Positions 35,963 to 44,866 of a stretch of 47,767 bases of DNA are shown here, piece after piece. The stretch lies in contig QZKU01000048.1 in NCBI GenBank assembly GCA_003598085.1, forward strand, positions 1-47,767, in the 5' to 3' direction. This DNA comes from Candidatus Abyssobacteria bacterium SURF_5. GTDB taxonomy: Bacteria; Abyssobacteria; SURF-5. The position numbers and the translations under genes are program-made. The notes beneath the pieces were generated by a model. It saw nothing but the letters and a program-made list of their open reading frames with translations, was not told the DNA's origin and searched no databases. Each line of letters opens with the position of its first letter. Positions within the stretch are counted from its first letter, which is position 1.

Positions 35963-38398
35963 TTATCCTTCGACGGGGCTTTCCGCCTTCTGTCCTTGCA
36001 GGATTCGCTGTGTTTCGGCTATCTCCTCGGGTGTAACGGCTTTGCGCAGGCGCTCCATGCGCTGCATCACTTCCTGGAACCGCACGCCTTCGGCGGCGCT
36101 GATCCACTCGAGCGCCAGTCGTTCCTTGCGGATTCCGAGCTTGTCCATCTTCTTCCACAACTTGCCGATGCGGCGCTCCGTCCAATGGTTCGCATTTATA
36201 TAATGGCAGTCGCCGATATGGCAGCCGGAAACCAGAACGACCGGCGCCCCTTTCTCGAAGGCGCGCCACACGAATTTCTCATGAACGCGTCCCGAGCACA
36301 TCGTGCGGATCAACCGGCCGTTGGACGGATACTGAAGCCGCGACACTCCGGCGAAATCGGCGCCCGCGTATGAGCACCAGTTACAGGCGAAAACCGGGAT
36401 CCGCTCCGCCGGCTGCTCTTCAAGGATGGCATCGATCTGCGCCTCGATCTGATCGTCGGTAAAATGATGCATCTCGATGGCGCCAGCCGGACATTCGGCC
36501 GCGCACGTCCCGCAGCCCGCACAGGCGGCGGTCGTGACAACAGCGGGCTTTTTCGCGCGCGTATCGACATCGATGGCATTATACGGGCATACTTTCGCGC
36601 ACAGGCCGCACGAGGTGCACAAATCCGGATTGACTTCCGCCGTGATCGACTCGACCTTCAGGCGTCCTGGATTCATCAGCCGCATCGACCGGGCCGCCGC
36701 GGCGGACGCCTGCGTCACCGATTCGCGGATATCCTTCGGTCCGTCGGCGCAGCCGGCGAAAAAGACGCCGCGCGTGGCGGAATCGACCGGCTGAAGCTTG
36801 GGATGCGCTTCGAGGAAGAACCCTTCGGACGTGCGCTGCAGCGTCAGCATCTCCTGCACAATGTTCATGTCCTCCGGCGGCTGGAGGGCAACCGCCAGCA
36901 CCACCATTTCCACCCGGTGTGTTTCGAGTTCGTTGCTTGCGGTATTCTCGACGGTCAGAATCAGGTCGCGCGTCTTCGGGTCTTCCTTGATTGAGCCGGG
37001 AAGCCCGCGTATGTAGCGCACGCCCGTCCCTTTACTCCGCCGGAACAACTCCTCGAACCCCTTGCCGAACGCCCGAATATCGATATAAAACACTTTCACC
37101 TCGATATCGGGATAGTGCTCCTTCAACATGAGCGTGCTCTTGATCGTGTTCATGCAGCAGATGTTCGAGCAATAGGGACGCCCGCGCGTCTGCGAGCGCG
37201 AGCCGACGCATTGGATGAACGCGATAGATTTCGGTTGTCGGCGATCCGTGAGGCGAACTACCTCTCCCTTGGTCGGGCCCCCCGCATTGATCAGACGTTC
37301 CAACTCGATACTCGTGACGACGTTCTCATACCTGGTGTATCCGTACTCGTCAAGGATCGTCGGATCATAAATATCGATGCCGGTGGCGACAATTATTGTG
37401 CCGACGTCGAATTCGAGCATTTCATCATTCATGTTGAAGTCGATGCAGTGTTTCTCGCACTTCAAGATGCATTTGCCGCAGATTATCGGATTGTGGCCGA
37501 GACAATTCTTCATGTCGACGACATATGCGGAAGGAACCGCCTGGGGAAACGGAGAATAGATCGCCCGGCGCGTGTTCAGCCCCATGTTGAATTCATCCGG
37601 AACGGTGACAGGGCAATCCTTAATACAGTCGCCGCAGGCGGTGCATTCGCCTTCCTTTACGTACCGCGCCCGTTTGAGCACCTGCACGTGGAAGTTGCCG
37701 ACGTACCCCGTGACCTTCTTGACTTCGCTCAGGGTGAGCAGCGTTATGTTTGGATGCCGACCGGCATCAGTCATCTTCGGACCGAGTATTCATATGGAGC
37801 AGTCCATGGTTGGAAACGTCTTATCCAACCTGGCCATGATCCCTCCAATGCTCGGCTCCTTCTCCACGAGGATGACCTTATAGCCGGAATCGGCCAGATC
37901 GAGCGCGGCCTGTATGCCGGCGATTCCGCCGCCGATCACCAGCGTCGAGCGCCGGATCGGGACTTCGGTCTCCGCCCGCGTCTTCAAGCGGCGCGCGCGC
38001 GCGACCGCCGATCGGACGAGGTCGCCCGCCTTGAGGGTTGCGCCTTCCCGATCGTGGCCGTGGACCCAGGAACACTGCTCGCGCAGGTTCGCCATTTCGA
38101 GCAGGTACGGATTGAGGCCGGCCTCGCTGATGCACTGCCGGAACGTCGGCTCGTGCAGTCTCGGAGAGCATGAGGCGACCACGATCCGGTTCAAGCCCTC
38201 TTCCTGAATGTCCTTCTTAATCAGGTTCTGGCCCGGCTCCGAACACAGGTAGCCGTCATGTCGCGCGAGAACGACGTCGGGAAGCTGTTTTGCACGCTCG
38301 GCCACAGCCTCGCAATCGACCACGCCCGCAATATTCAACCCGCAGTGGCACACGTACACGCCGATTCGGCACGTCTCATTTGTTCCCGTTTCTTGCAT
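35963..38398 (-). CDS. hdrA: HdrA-MvhD fusion flavoprotein, selenoprotein (Sec203 at TGA)
   Basis: Read through one in-frame TGA (37792-37790) this is an 811-residue protein; without it there are two pieces with 15 nt between them in the same frame. The N-terminus [18 protein letters not shown] and REQCSWVH are HdrA hallmarks; [19 protein letters not shown] binds FAD. The TGA falls in [19 protein letters not shown], where HdrA normally has Cys. Iron-sulfur motifs follow at 252 ([11 protein letters not shown]), 594 ([11 protein letters not shown]) and 626 ([11 protein letters not shown]). From about 665 an MvhD domain is fused: [21 protein letters not shown] and GCHIGDCHY. HdrA carries the flavin that bifurcates or confurcates electrons. 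The ATG at 38398 has AAGGAG upstream; HdrD lies 14 nt before. Confidence 0.9.
37753..37768 (-). promoter_or_regulatory. Putative bacterial SECIS hairpin
   Basis: On the minus strand GATGCC-GGTC-GGCATC forms a perfect 6-bp stem with a GGUC loop; the loop starts 28 nt after the TGA. E. coli fdhF SECIS also has a GGUC apical loop, and bacterial SECIS loops lie about 16-37 nt downstream of the UGA. SelB would bind here to insert selenocysteine. Confidence 0.75.
37790..37792 (-). other. Recoded UGA: selenocysteine codon 203 of hdrA
   Basis: In-frame TGA at the place of a conserved HdrA cysteine; both sides align continuously to HdrA without a frame change. selA, selB, selC and selD are not in the window. 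Confidence 0.85.
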
Positions 38399-38412
38399 TC
38401 CGCTCCTTCCCC

Positions 38413-39582
38413 CTATTTCCCCGACCATTCGATATGGTCCGCCAGCACCGACACCAAATCCCGTATCTCCAACTTCAACGAACCGCGGCTGTAAGGGTCC
38501 CGCATCGTGCACGTCAGGTGGATCATGCATTTCGGACAGGCGGTAATCAATGTCTCGGCTCCTGTCGATTTCGCCTCCTTCAGGCGCTGAACCTGGACCC
38601 GCTTGGAATAGGCGTCGCAGTTTATGAACGCGTTGTTGCCGCAGCAGAGCGCGCTGTGTTTTGAATTCTCCATTTCCCGAAGCCTCGCCTGCGGAATCAA
38701 CGACAGCAGCGTGCGCGGCGTATCATAACATCCGGATATCCTGCCAAGGCGGCACGGATCCTGGAACGTCAGCTTGCGCTTGAACGGCTTGAACGCGACG
38801 CCACCCTTCTTTATTTCTCGCTCGAGGAGGTGAATCAGCAACGTTACTTTTATGTCGAAGCCCGAAATGACCTTCGGCATGTATGTGCCGAGCGTATGGT
38901 AGCATTCAGGACACGTCACCACGACTTCTTCAACACCTGCCGCTTTGAATTCCTCATAGTTGAGGCGGCACAAGGTTTCAAAGTTTTCCTGGTCGCCAGT
39001 CCACAGCAGATCATGACCGCAGCATCGCTCATTTGCAAGAAGCACCGGTTCTATTGAGAGAAAATTCAGAAGACGCACGCTGTCGCGGATGATTGAAAGC
39101 GTGTCAACCTCGATCCCGGAGAAAAAAACGTCGAAATACGGGGCGCAGCCGGTAAAAAAGGCGATAGGCCCATGAGTCGCCGTCTTTACCCGCGGATCCA
39201 CCCATCCCAGTCTCTCCTGCTGAAGTTCGGGCGACGTCATCATTCGCATCCACGAGTGAAGCGCGCCGTCATGAGCGCGATATCCTCTCAGCCCCTTCGA
39301 TTTTGCCAGCAGCGTGCGCATCTCCAGGATCAGATGACTGATATCGACGCCCGAGGGGCAGCGCTCTTCGCACAGTCCGCACGTCAGGCATTCCCACACG
39401 GAGCTCTCGATAAAGGTCTCGTCCTCGCGCTCGGCGATCAGTTTGTGCGCCAGGAGCCGAGGCGAATACTCTTTTCCTGCAATCAGGCGCGGACACGACG
39501 CGGAACATTTCCCGCACTCCAGACACTGGTGGAGCGAGTGCTTGCGGATTATTTCGTCTATTCTTTTATCGAAGTCGTCCAC
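38413..39582 (-). CDS. HdrD-type (HdrC-HdrB fused) heterodisulfide reductase-like subunit
   Basis: 389 residues. N-terminal HdrC-like part: two [4Fe-4S] motifs, [13 protein letters not shown] (from residue 20) and [14 protein letters not shown]. The C-terminal HdrB-like part has two CCG domains: [18 protein letters not shown] and CPECYHT in the first; [18 protein letters not shown] and CPKCMIHL in the second, sites for noncubane [4Fe-4S] clusters that split disulfides. The natural disulfide is unknown; DsrC trisulfide or CoM-like thiols are possible. Start is GTG at 39582, inside the end of the MvhD-like gene (25 nt overlap), with a weak AGGA site. It ends 14 nt before hdrA, so it probably forms a complex with HdrA. 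Confidence 0.88.
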   Translation of the reverse strand: MDDFDKRIDEIIRKHSLHQCLECGKCSASCPRLIAGKEYSPRLLAHKLIAEREDETFIESSVWECLTCGLCEERCPSGVDISHLILEMRTLLAKSKGLRGYRAHDGALHSWMRMMTSPELQQERLGWVDPRVKTATHGPIAFFTGCAPYFDVFFSGIEVDTLSIIRDSVRLLNFLSIEPVLLANERCCGHDLLWTGDQENFETLCRLNYEEFKAAGVEEVVVTCPECYHTLGTYMPKVISGFDIKVTLLIHLLEREIKKGGVAFKPFKRKLTFQDPCRLGRISGCYDTPRTLLSLIPQARLREMENSKHSALCCGNNAFINCDAYSKRVQVQRLKEAKSTGAETLITACPKCMIHLTCTMRDPYSRGSLKLEIRDLVSVLADHIEWSGK

Positions 39583-40007
39583 GATGCTTCTCTTTCCTGG
39601 CGTGGTTTCGCTTCATTCGGGCCCAGCGCTTCTATCCGGGCGGCAAAATCCCAAAGAGCCTTTACAAATTCCTCTTTTTCGTGCGTGGCAAAATTCCGCT
39701 CAACAAGCCGCTTTTGTCTGATCCCCAGAAGACGAAGGAGCTTGCGCACTCGCTCTACGTTGACATGCCCGACTTCCGGTCCCGGTCCATACCGGCAATC
39801 CTCATCCTTGCATTCGAGCAAAATGACGCCATCGGCGCCGTATTCGAACGCCCGGAGAATGAGCGCCTGATTGATTCGGCCGATACACATCACCCGCACC
39901 AATCGGAAATTGCGGGGGATCTCCAGCTTGGCCATGCCGGCGGCATTATAGCAGGCATATGGGCTCCAGTTGCAGCAGATTCCCAGCAGATTGACCTGTC
40001 CCATCAT
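39558..40007 (-). CDS. MvhD-like iron-sulfur (delta) subunit
   Basis: 149 residues of the MvhD/FlpD family, which holds a [2Fe-2S] cluster and connects an electron input module to HdrA. Motifs: LGICCNWSPYACYNAAGMAK, RVMCIGRINQALILRAFEYG and LLECKDEDCRYGPG. Compared with the MvhD domain fused to HdrA(Sec) ([19 protein letters not shown]), the first motif has lost the second Cys of CNWC and gained another in YAC, and GCH has become ECK; the cluster ligands are therefore partly moved. Two ATGs (40007, 40004) follow GGAG; the first overlaps the upstream stop (ATGA). Located between the two HdrA-like proteins, it may couple them. Confidence 0.87.
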   Translation of the reverse strand: MMGQVNLLGICCNWSPYACYNAAGMAKLEIPRNFRLVRVMCIGRINQALILRAFEYGADGVILLECKDEDCRYGPGPEVGHVNVERVRKLLRLLGIRQKRLVERNFATHEKEEFVKALWDFAARIEALGPNEAKPRQEREASWTTSIKE

Positions 40008-43000
40008 CGTTCTCCGGAAAACGTCTTCATGACGATATCTTCGAGAAGCTGGTTCGAAAAATAGGGAATATCCATCGCCGTAACGGGGCATCGGCCGACG
40101 CACCCGCCGCAGCCGACGCAGTTGTGACGGATGACCTCCGCGGTATAGATGCCGTGCTGGCTTGATACCATCTTGATCGCGTTAAATGGGCAGATTTCGG
40201 CACACCGCCCGCACCCGCGGCACAGCTCCGGATCAACGCGCGGACTCAGCTCGTGATCCTTCAAGAACGCTTCCGCCGTCACCGTCGCCACTTCCGCGGC
40301 AAGCGCCGTGCCGGCCTCGAACGCGTTCACCCGCTTTAACGTGCGCGGCAATACCCGATAGAGCCCGAGTTGGGGCGTATGGAAAAAGGCAAAATTGTAC
40401 CGGTACAGTTTCTTCAGTCCCATCATGTTCTCCTGGATCGCGAGCGGAAGCACGTTCTCATCCGTCAAACAGATCACGCTCGCGCGCCAGGTGTGATGAA
40501 CGCCGCCGGAAACAAGGGAAACCCTGAAATCGCCCAGATGGCCGCTGATTTCCTGTATCTCCGCTTCTTCCACATGAGTGATGGACCGGCCGATCTTCCC
40601 ATCAATCGGCCTTCGTGCGATGAAATCGGGAAGTCTCGCACCGCCGGCAGTGGTACATTTGTGGATCAGGCGCACGTGAAATCCCTGCAGGCTCAAGTTC
40701 ATCGCGCAACTGATTCCCACTTCGGAGCCTCCAAGGATCATGATGTTCTTGCCGATCTCGGTGATACCCTGTCGCAGACGGCCGAGCAAATGCACTCGGA
40801 TCAAGGCTCCCTTTAATATTTCACGGGCCTTCTCGAATATCTCATCGTCCGTCTGTCCTCCCGGCAGCAGATGATCCTTGATGTTGATCATCTCGAAGTG
40901 ATTCCGCGGCAAACCAAGCCGGTCGAACAGATGAATGCGGGCGCGCGTTCTCTGATCGTTGCACGAGATGCATTGAAATTCGAGCGGACAGCAGACGCAA
41001 GAGCCGAGAATCACGCGATTCAGCCGTTTTTCACGAACCGAGCGCGCGATTTGATCGGCCCCACGCGGATGACATGCGGAGAAAATGATCTCGCTATGGG
41101 CGACCGACGGCACGCGCGCCGCCAGGTCCATGATGCGATCCATTACCGCCTTCGGGGCCATCGCGCCATTGCAGTTGCAGATGAAGATTCCCAGGCGTTC
41201 GTCCCCCGCAGGTTCGGGCGGCTCGACTTCATTCGGAATGGCGGTCACTCTCAAAGGAGCGGCCTCTGTCATCGCCCGGCCCGCGGCCGAGCTTCCGGAT
41301 ACCAGCACATCGACCAGATCGATTTCCGCCTTGAGATCGCTCAGATGGAAAATCCTTTTGCCCTCGACATGATCAATGCTGCCGATTTCCTGCGAATCCG
41401 CGATAATGACGCTGGGACACGAAAATTCGAATCGTCTTCCTTCGCGAAAATGGTCGATCGCTCCGATATCGGTGCAGACGCTCTCGCAAACCCTGCACTC
41501 GCAGCACGCGCCGCACTGCAGGCACCGTTTTGCCTCGGCCACTGCCTGTTCCGGCGTCAGCCCGAAATCGACCTCTTCAAAATCGCGCCGCCTCACTTTC
41601 GGCTGGCGCTGAGCCATCTCCGGCCGGGACTGCTTCGGAATGTCTTCAGATATCTCAACATATTCGCCGACGCCTCTGCTCTCGGCCGTCAGCTCGGAAA
41701 ATTGAGACCGGTTTCTTGTGAGATGTTCGATCATGAACGCCGCGGCCTTCCGGCCGGAGGCCATCGAGCCGATGACCGTAGACGGACCGGTCACGACGTC
41801 GCCGGCCGCGAAAACGCCGGGGATCGAGGTTGAAAAATCATCGCCCGCCTGAATACGGCCTGCCTTGTCGGTTAAAAAACCTTCCTGCGCCAAGCCGAAT
41901 TCCTTCAAATGGGGCCGCTGTCCGATCGCGACGATCACCGTCTCCGCCTCGATTGCAAAAGTCTCGTCTGAATCGTATGCTATCCGCCGCGCACCTTGAG
42001 AGTCGGGTTCCGACCAGTGAGCCGGCCTGCAGATGATCTTGTTAACCTGATTTGCCGCGCCTTCGAATTCCACCGGCGCCGCCCCCAGAACGAACTTGAC
42101 GCCCTCTTCGCGCGCCTCCCGGATCTCGCGTGGATGGGCGGGCATCTCATTCTCTCTTTCTATTGCCAGGATAGTGACTTCTTCAGCCCCCAGCCGCAAA
42201 GCGGTCCGCGCGGCATCCATTGCGGAATTGCCCGCTCCGATCACGACGGTTCGCGCTTTCACTCTTCCTTCTTTATAAAGGTTCATTCTGCTGAGAAACG
42301 CGACGCAGTGCTCGATGCCCTCGAAATCTTCGCCCGGTATATTCAGCCGCAAGTCCTCATGCGTGCCTGTCGCAAGCAGGATGGCTTTGAATCCCTGCTT
42401 GAGAAGAGCGGCAGCCGAATCTATCTTGTGGCCGGTTCGGATTTCGACGCCGGAACCCGCAATGGCCAGTACTTCCGCATCGAGCACTTTCCGCGGCAAC
42501 CGGAACGAGTTGATGCCGGCTCGCAGCATGCCGCCCGCTTCCGGCAGCGCCTCGAAAACGGTGACCGAGAAGCCGGCCCGGTTGAGAAAATGCGCCGCCG
42601 TCAGGCCGGCGGGTCCGGACCCGATGATTGCCACGCGCTCTCCATTATGGTCGCTTTTCGCACTGTCGAGTTTCACCGGGCCGTGTTCCGCCTCGTAGTC
42701 GGCAAGGAATCGTTTCACGTCGCGAATGGCGATCGGCTCATCCAGTTCCTTCCTGCGGCACGAGGCCTCGCACGGATGATGGCAAACTCTGCCGCAGATG
42801 CCGGGAAGCGGGTTATCCTCCTTTATTACACGCAACGCTTCCTCGAAACGCGAGGCTGCCGCTAGAGCCATGTACGCCTGCACGTTGACTCCGAGCGGAC
42901 AGTTCACGCGGCATTCTGCGAGCTTGCGTTTATTCAACTCTAACGCTCGCGAGGGACAGTATGCGGGACTCCTGCTGAGGGGAGGATGATCGGAATTGTT

Positions 43001-43378
43001 GAGCGGGCAGACCTCCATGCAGCGGCCGCAGCCGGTGCAGAGATCATAATCAATGTACTGCGGATTCTGCGTGACAACCGCCCGGATGCCGACCGGCGAT
43101 TGTTCGAGCGATTCCAGCCGGGCGCCGGTCAGCGGCGTGACCAGCGGATGGCGCGTGACGCGCAAATAGAGCGGGCGAAACTGGAAGTTGATGTCGTCCG
43201 GCCATTCGGAAAAGGTCTCGGTTCCGCCCGGCAACTTCAGAAAATGCGGCGCGTTCGTCACCCACACGACCGGAATGCCCGATTGCGCCAGGTCTTCGGC
43301 CGCTTTGAGCGCGCCGTAGCCCGAGCCGACGAGCAGGATCGCCTTCTTCGGCTGTTTCGATGCTTTCCGCGGCGTCAT
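40004..43378 (-). CDS. HdrA-like / GltD-type flavoprotein fusion with ferredoxin domains
   Basis: 1124 residues. Order: short nucleotide-binding start (LLVGSGYGALKAAEDLAQSG); ferredoxin motif CTGCGRCMEVCP; Fer4_20-like region with CRVNCPLGVNVQAYM and CGRVCHHPCEASC; GltD/NfnB-type FAD and NAD(P) domains (VAIIGSGPAGLTAAHFLNRA, VVIGAGNSAMDAARTALRLG, FAAGDVVTGPSTV); an HdrA-like half with FICNCNGAM and a second, degenerate flavin site (ILGGSEVGIS, Ser in place of Gly); and two C-terminal [4Fe-4S] motifs, CRGCGRCAEICPFNAI and CVGCGGCVGRCPVTAM. It could move electrons between NAD(P)H, ferredoxin and the Hdr subunits. ATGA couplings link it to korC (43378) and the MvhD-like gene. Confidence 0.88.
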   Translation of the reverse strand: MTPRKASKQPKKAILLVGSGYGALKAAEDLAQSGIPVVWVTNAPHFLKLPGGTETFSEWPDDINFQFRPLYLRVTRHPLVTPLTGARLESLEQSPVGIRAVVTQNPQYIDYDLCTGCGRCMEVCPLNNSDHPPLSRSPAYCPSRALELNKRKLAECRVNCPLGVNVQAYMALAAASRFEEALRVIKEDNPLPGICGRVCHHPCEASCRRKELDEPIAIRDVKRFLADYEAEHGPVKLDSAKSDHNGERVAIIGSGPAGLTAAHFLNRAGFSVTVFEALPEAGGMLRAGINSFRLPRKVLDAEVLAIAGSGVEIRTGHKIDSAAALLKQGFKAILLATGTHEDLRLNIPGEDFEGIEHCVAFLSRMNLYKEGRVKARTVVIGAGNSAMDAARTALRLGAEEVTILAIERENEMPAHPREIREAREEGVKFVLGAAPVEFEGAANQVNKIICRPAHWSEPDSQGARRIAYDSDETFAIEAETVIVAIGQRPHLKEFGLAQEGFLTDKAGRIQAGDDFSTSIPGVFAAGDVVTGPSTVIGSMASGRKAAAFMIEHLTRNRSQFSELTAESRGVGEYVEISEDIPKQSRPEMAQRQPKVRRRDFEEVDFGLTPEQAVAEAKRCLQCGACCECRVCESVCTDIGAIDHFREGRRFEFSCPSVIIADSQEIGSIDHVEGKRIFHLSDLKAEIDLVDVLVSGSSAAGRAMTEAAPLRVTAIPNEVEPPEPAGDERLGIFICNCNGAMAPKAVMDRIMDLAARVPSVAHSEIIFSACHPRGADQIARSVREKRLNRVILGSCVCCPLEFQCISCNDQRTRARIHLFDRLGLPRNHFEMINIKDHLLPGGQTDDEIFEKAREILKGALIRVHLLGRLRQGITEIGKNIMILGGSEVGISCAMNLSLQGFHVRLIHKCTTAGGARLPDFIARRPIDGKIGRSITHVEEAEIQEISGHLGDFRVSLVSGGVHHTWRASVICLTDENVLPLAIQENMMGLKKLYRYNFAFFHTPQLGLYRVLPRTLKRVNAFEAGTALAAEVATVTAEAFLKDHELSPRVDPELCRGCGRCAEICPFNAIKMVSSQHGIYTAEVIRHNCVGCGGCVGRCPVTAMDIPYFSNQLLEDIVMKTFSGER

Positions 43379-43965
43379 ATTCCATTCCGGATTTCATCTT
43401 GTTTCGAGAGGCTTCTTAAAATGGCCTCGCCATACTCGCGGCCGCGTTCGAATGCCTTCTGGTTTTTCTCCTTCGTCTGTGGTGGCACCGAACTCAGAAC
43501 CGCCTTCAGAAGCGAATCAGGGTTTACCAGGTCGCTCACCGCCGAAAGAAATCCGAGCATGACGATGTTCGCCATCATCTCGTTTCCCAGCTCCCCCGCG
43601 AATCGGGTGGCCGGAATGTTGTATGTGACCAGGCTCGGATCAAGCTCGCCGACCTGAATCAAATCCGAATCCCAGATGAACAGGCCTCCCGGGATCAGCA
43701 AGTCTATATTCTTCGTGTAGGCTTCCTGGCTCATGCATACCAGAACCTGCGGCTCCTCAACGTATGGAAACAGAATTTCCTCATCGCTGATCATCACCTG
43801 AGCCGAACACGAGCCGCCGCGCGCCTCGGGCCCATACGATTGGGTGAGGGTCGAATGCCTGCCGTCATACAATGCGGCGGCCTTCCCCAATATGTTGCCG
43901 GCCAGCACAATGCCCTGCCCGCCAAAACCGCTGATAAGGATTTCCCTTTCCTTCTTATCCTGCAT
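43375..43965 (-). CDS. korC: 2-oxoacid:ferredoxin oxidoreductase, gamma subunit
   Basis: 196 residues. SGFGGQGIVLAGNILGKAA is the signature of the gamma (KorC/PorG-type) subunit, followed by SYGPEARGGSCSAQVMIS. It joins the alpha and beta subunits in the CoA-dependent oxidation of a 2-oxoacid with reduction of ferredoxin. The ATG at 43965 is inside the last 11 nt of korB; longer frames upstream would lie wholly in korB. Stop overlaps the next ATG. Confidence 0.92.
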   Translation of the reverse strand: MQDKKEREILISGFGGQGIVLAGNILGKAAALYDGRHSTLTQSYGPEARGGSCSAQVMISDEEILFPYVEEPQVLVCMSQEAYTKNIDLLIPGGLFIWDSDLIQVGELDPSLVTYNIPATRFAGELGNEMMANIVMLGFLSAVSDLVNPDSLLKAVLSSVPPQTKEKNQKAFERGREYGEAILRSLSKQDEIRNGI

Positions 43966-44866
43966 GAGTTTTCGCCTCTTTCGCAGGCTCGCGTTTCGCC
44001 GCCGGCTTTTCGCCCGCCGGCCAGGCGGGCGCCTCGCGTCTGCTGACAAGCTGATAATTATCGAGGAACGTCGGCCGCTCGATATCGATGAATTTGCCTA
44101 CCACAAGGTTCTTATTGAAATCGAGCGTCGCCTCCTTCGGGTCCACGTCATTTCGAATCACCGACTTCTCGTGATAATACTTCACGATGTCGATGCCTTT
44201 TCCCATCTTATTGCGGCGGCCAAACGACGTCGGGCACGGCGAGAGAACTTCGACAAAACTGAATCCCCTCTTGTTCATCGCTTCGGTAATCGAGTCGGTC
44301 AGCCGCCTGATGTGAAGCGCCGTCCACCTCGCAACATAAACCGCTCCCGCTGCGGCCGCCATGTAACAGAAATTGAAGGGTTCTTCCGGACATCCGATGA
44401 TGCTGGTAGTCGTCTTCGCCCCGAACGGAGTGCTCGGAGCAAGCTGGCCACCGGTCATGCCGTAGTTGAAGTTGTTCACGCAGATGACCGTGAGGTCCAT
44501 GTTCCGTCTTGCCGCATGAATGAAATGGTTGCCGCCGATCGCCAGCAGGTCGCCGTCACCCGAACACACGAGCACGCGCGACTGCGGCCGCGCCAGCTTC
44601 AGGCCCGTGGCAAACGGAATCGCGCGCCCGTGAGTCGTATGATATGAGTCGACCTTTATGTAACCCGCCATTCGGCCCGTGCAGCCGATGCCGGATACCA
44701 TCGCGACATCGTCAAGCGGCGCCGTAGATTTTTTTATTGCCGAGAGGACGCAGCCGAAAACGGTGCCAATGCCGCAGCCCGAGCACCAGATGTGCGGGAT
44801 GCGATCGGTGCGCAGTATCTCATCCTGAGGATGCACCGGCGCATGTTGCTTCGTTTTCTTTGTCAT
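43955..44866 (-). CDS. korB: 2-oxoacid:ferredoxin oxidoreductase, beta (TPP) subunit
   Basis: 303 residues. CSGCGIGTVF near the start, a TPP motif around CSGDGDLLAIGGNHFIHAAR and VNNFNYGMTGGQ are diagnostic of KorB-type beta subunits. Like other 2-oxoglutarate-type enzymes this subunit relies on a separate ferredoxin (korD). The substrate is most likely 2-oxoglutarate, but other 2-oxoacids are possible. GGAGGAGCG precedes the ATG; the start overlaps the korA stop (ATGA, 44863). Confidence 0.92.
   Translation of the reverse strand: MTKKTKQHAPVHPQDEILRTDRIPHIWCSGCGIGTVFGCVLSAIKKSTAPLDDVAMVSGIGCTGRMAGYIKVDSYHTTHGRAIPFATGLKLARPQSRVLVCSGDGDLLAIGGNHFIHAARRNMDLTVICVNNFNYGMTGGQLAPSTPFGAKTTTSIIGCPEEPFNFCYMAAAAGAVYVARWTALHIRRLTDSITEAMNKRGFSFVEVLSPCPTSFGRRNKMGKGIDIVKYYHEKSVIRNDVDPKEATLDFNKNLVVGKFIDIERPTFLDNYQLVSRREAPAWPAGEKPAAKREPAKEAKTHAG

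Noticed and set aside
37790-37792. TGA in hdrA as a true stop (two genes or a pseudogene)
   Set aside because: Both halves are well conserved, are in the same frame, and the TGA falls on a conserved Cys codon with a SECIS-like hairpin behind it. The second half has no ribosome-binding site of its own.
37115-38173. 352-codon frame on + strand opposite hdrA
   Set aside because: Antisense shadow of hdrA; low-complexity Arg/Asp-rich translation without motifs or ribosome-binding site.
40871-41833. 320-codon frame on + strand opposite the HdrA/GltD fusion
   Set aside because: Antisense shadow of clearly conserved flavoprotein and ferredoxin motifs.
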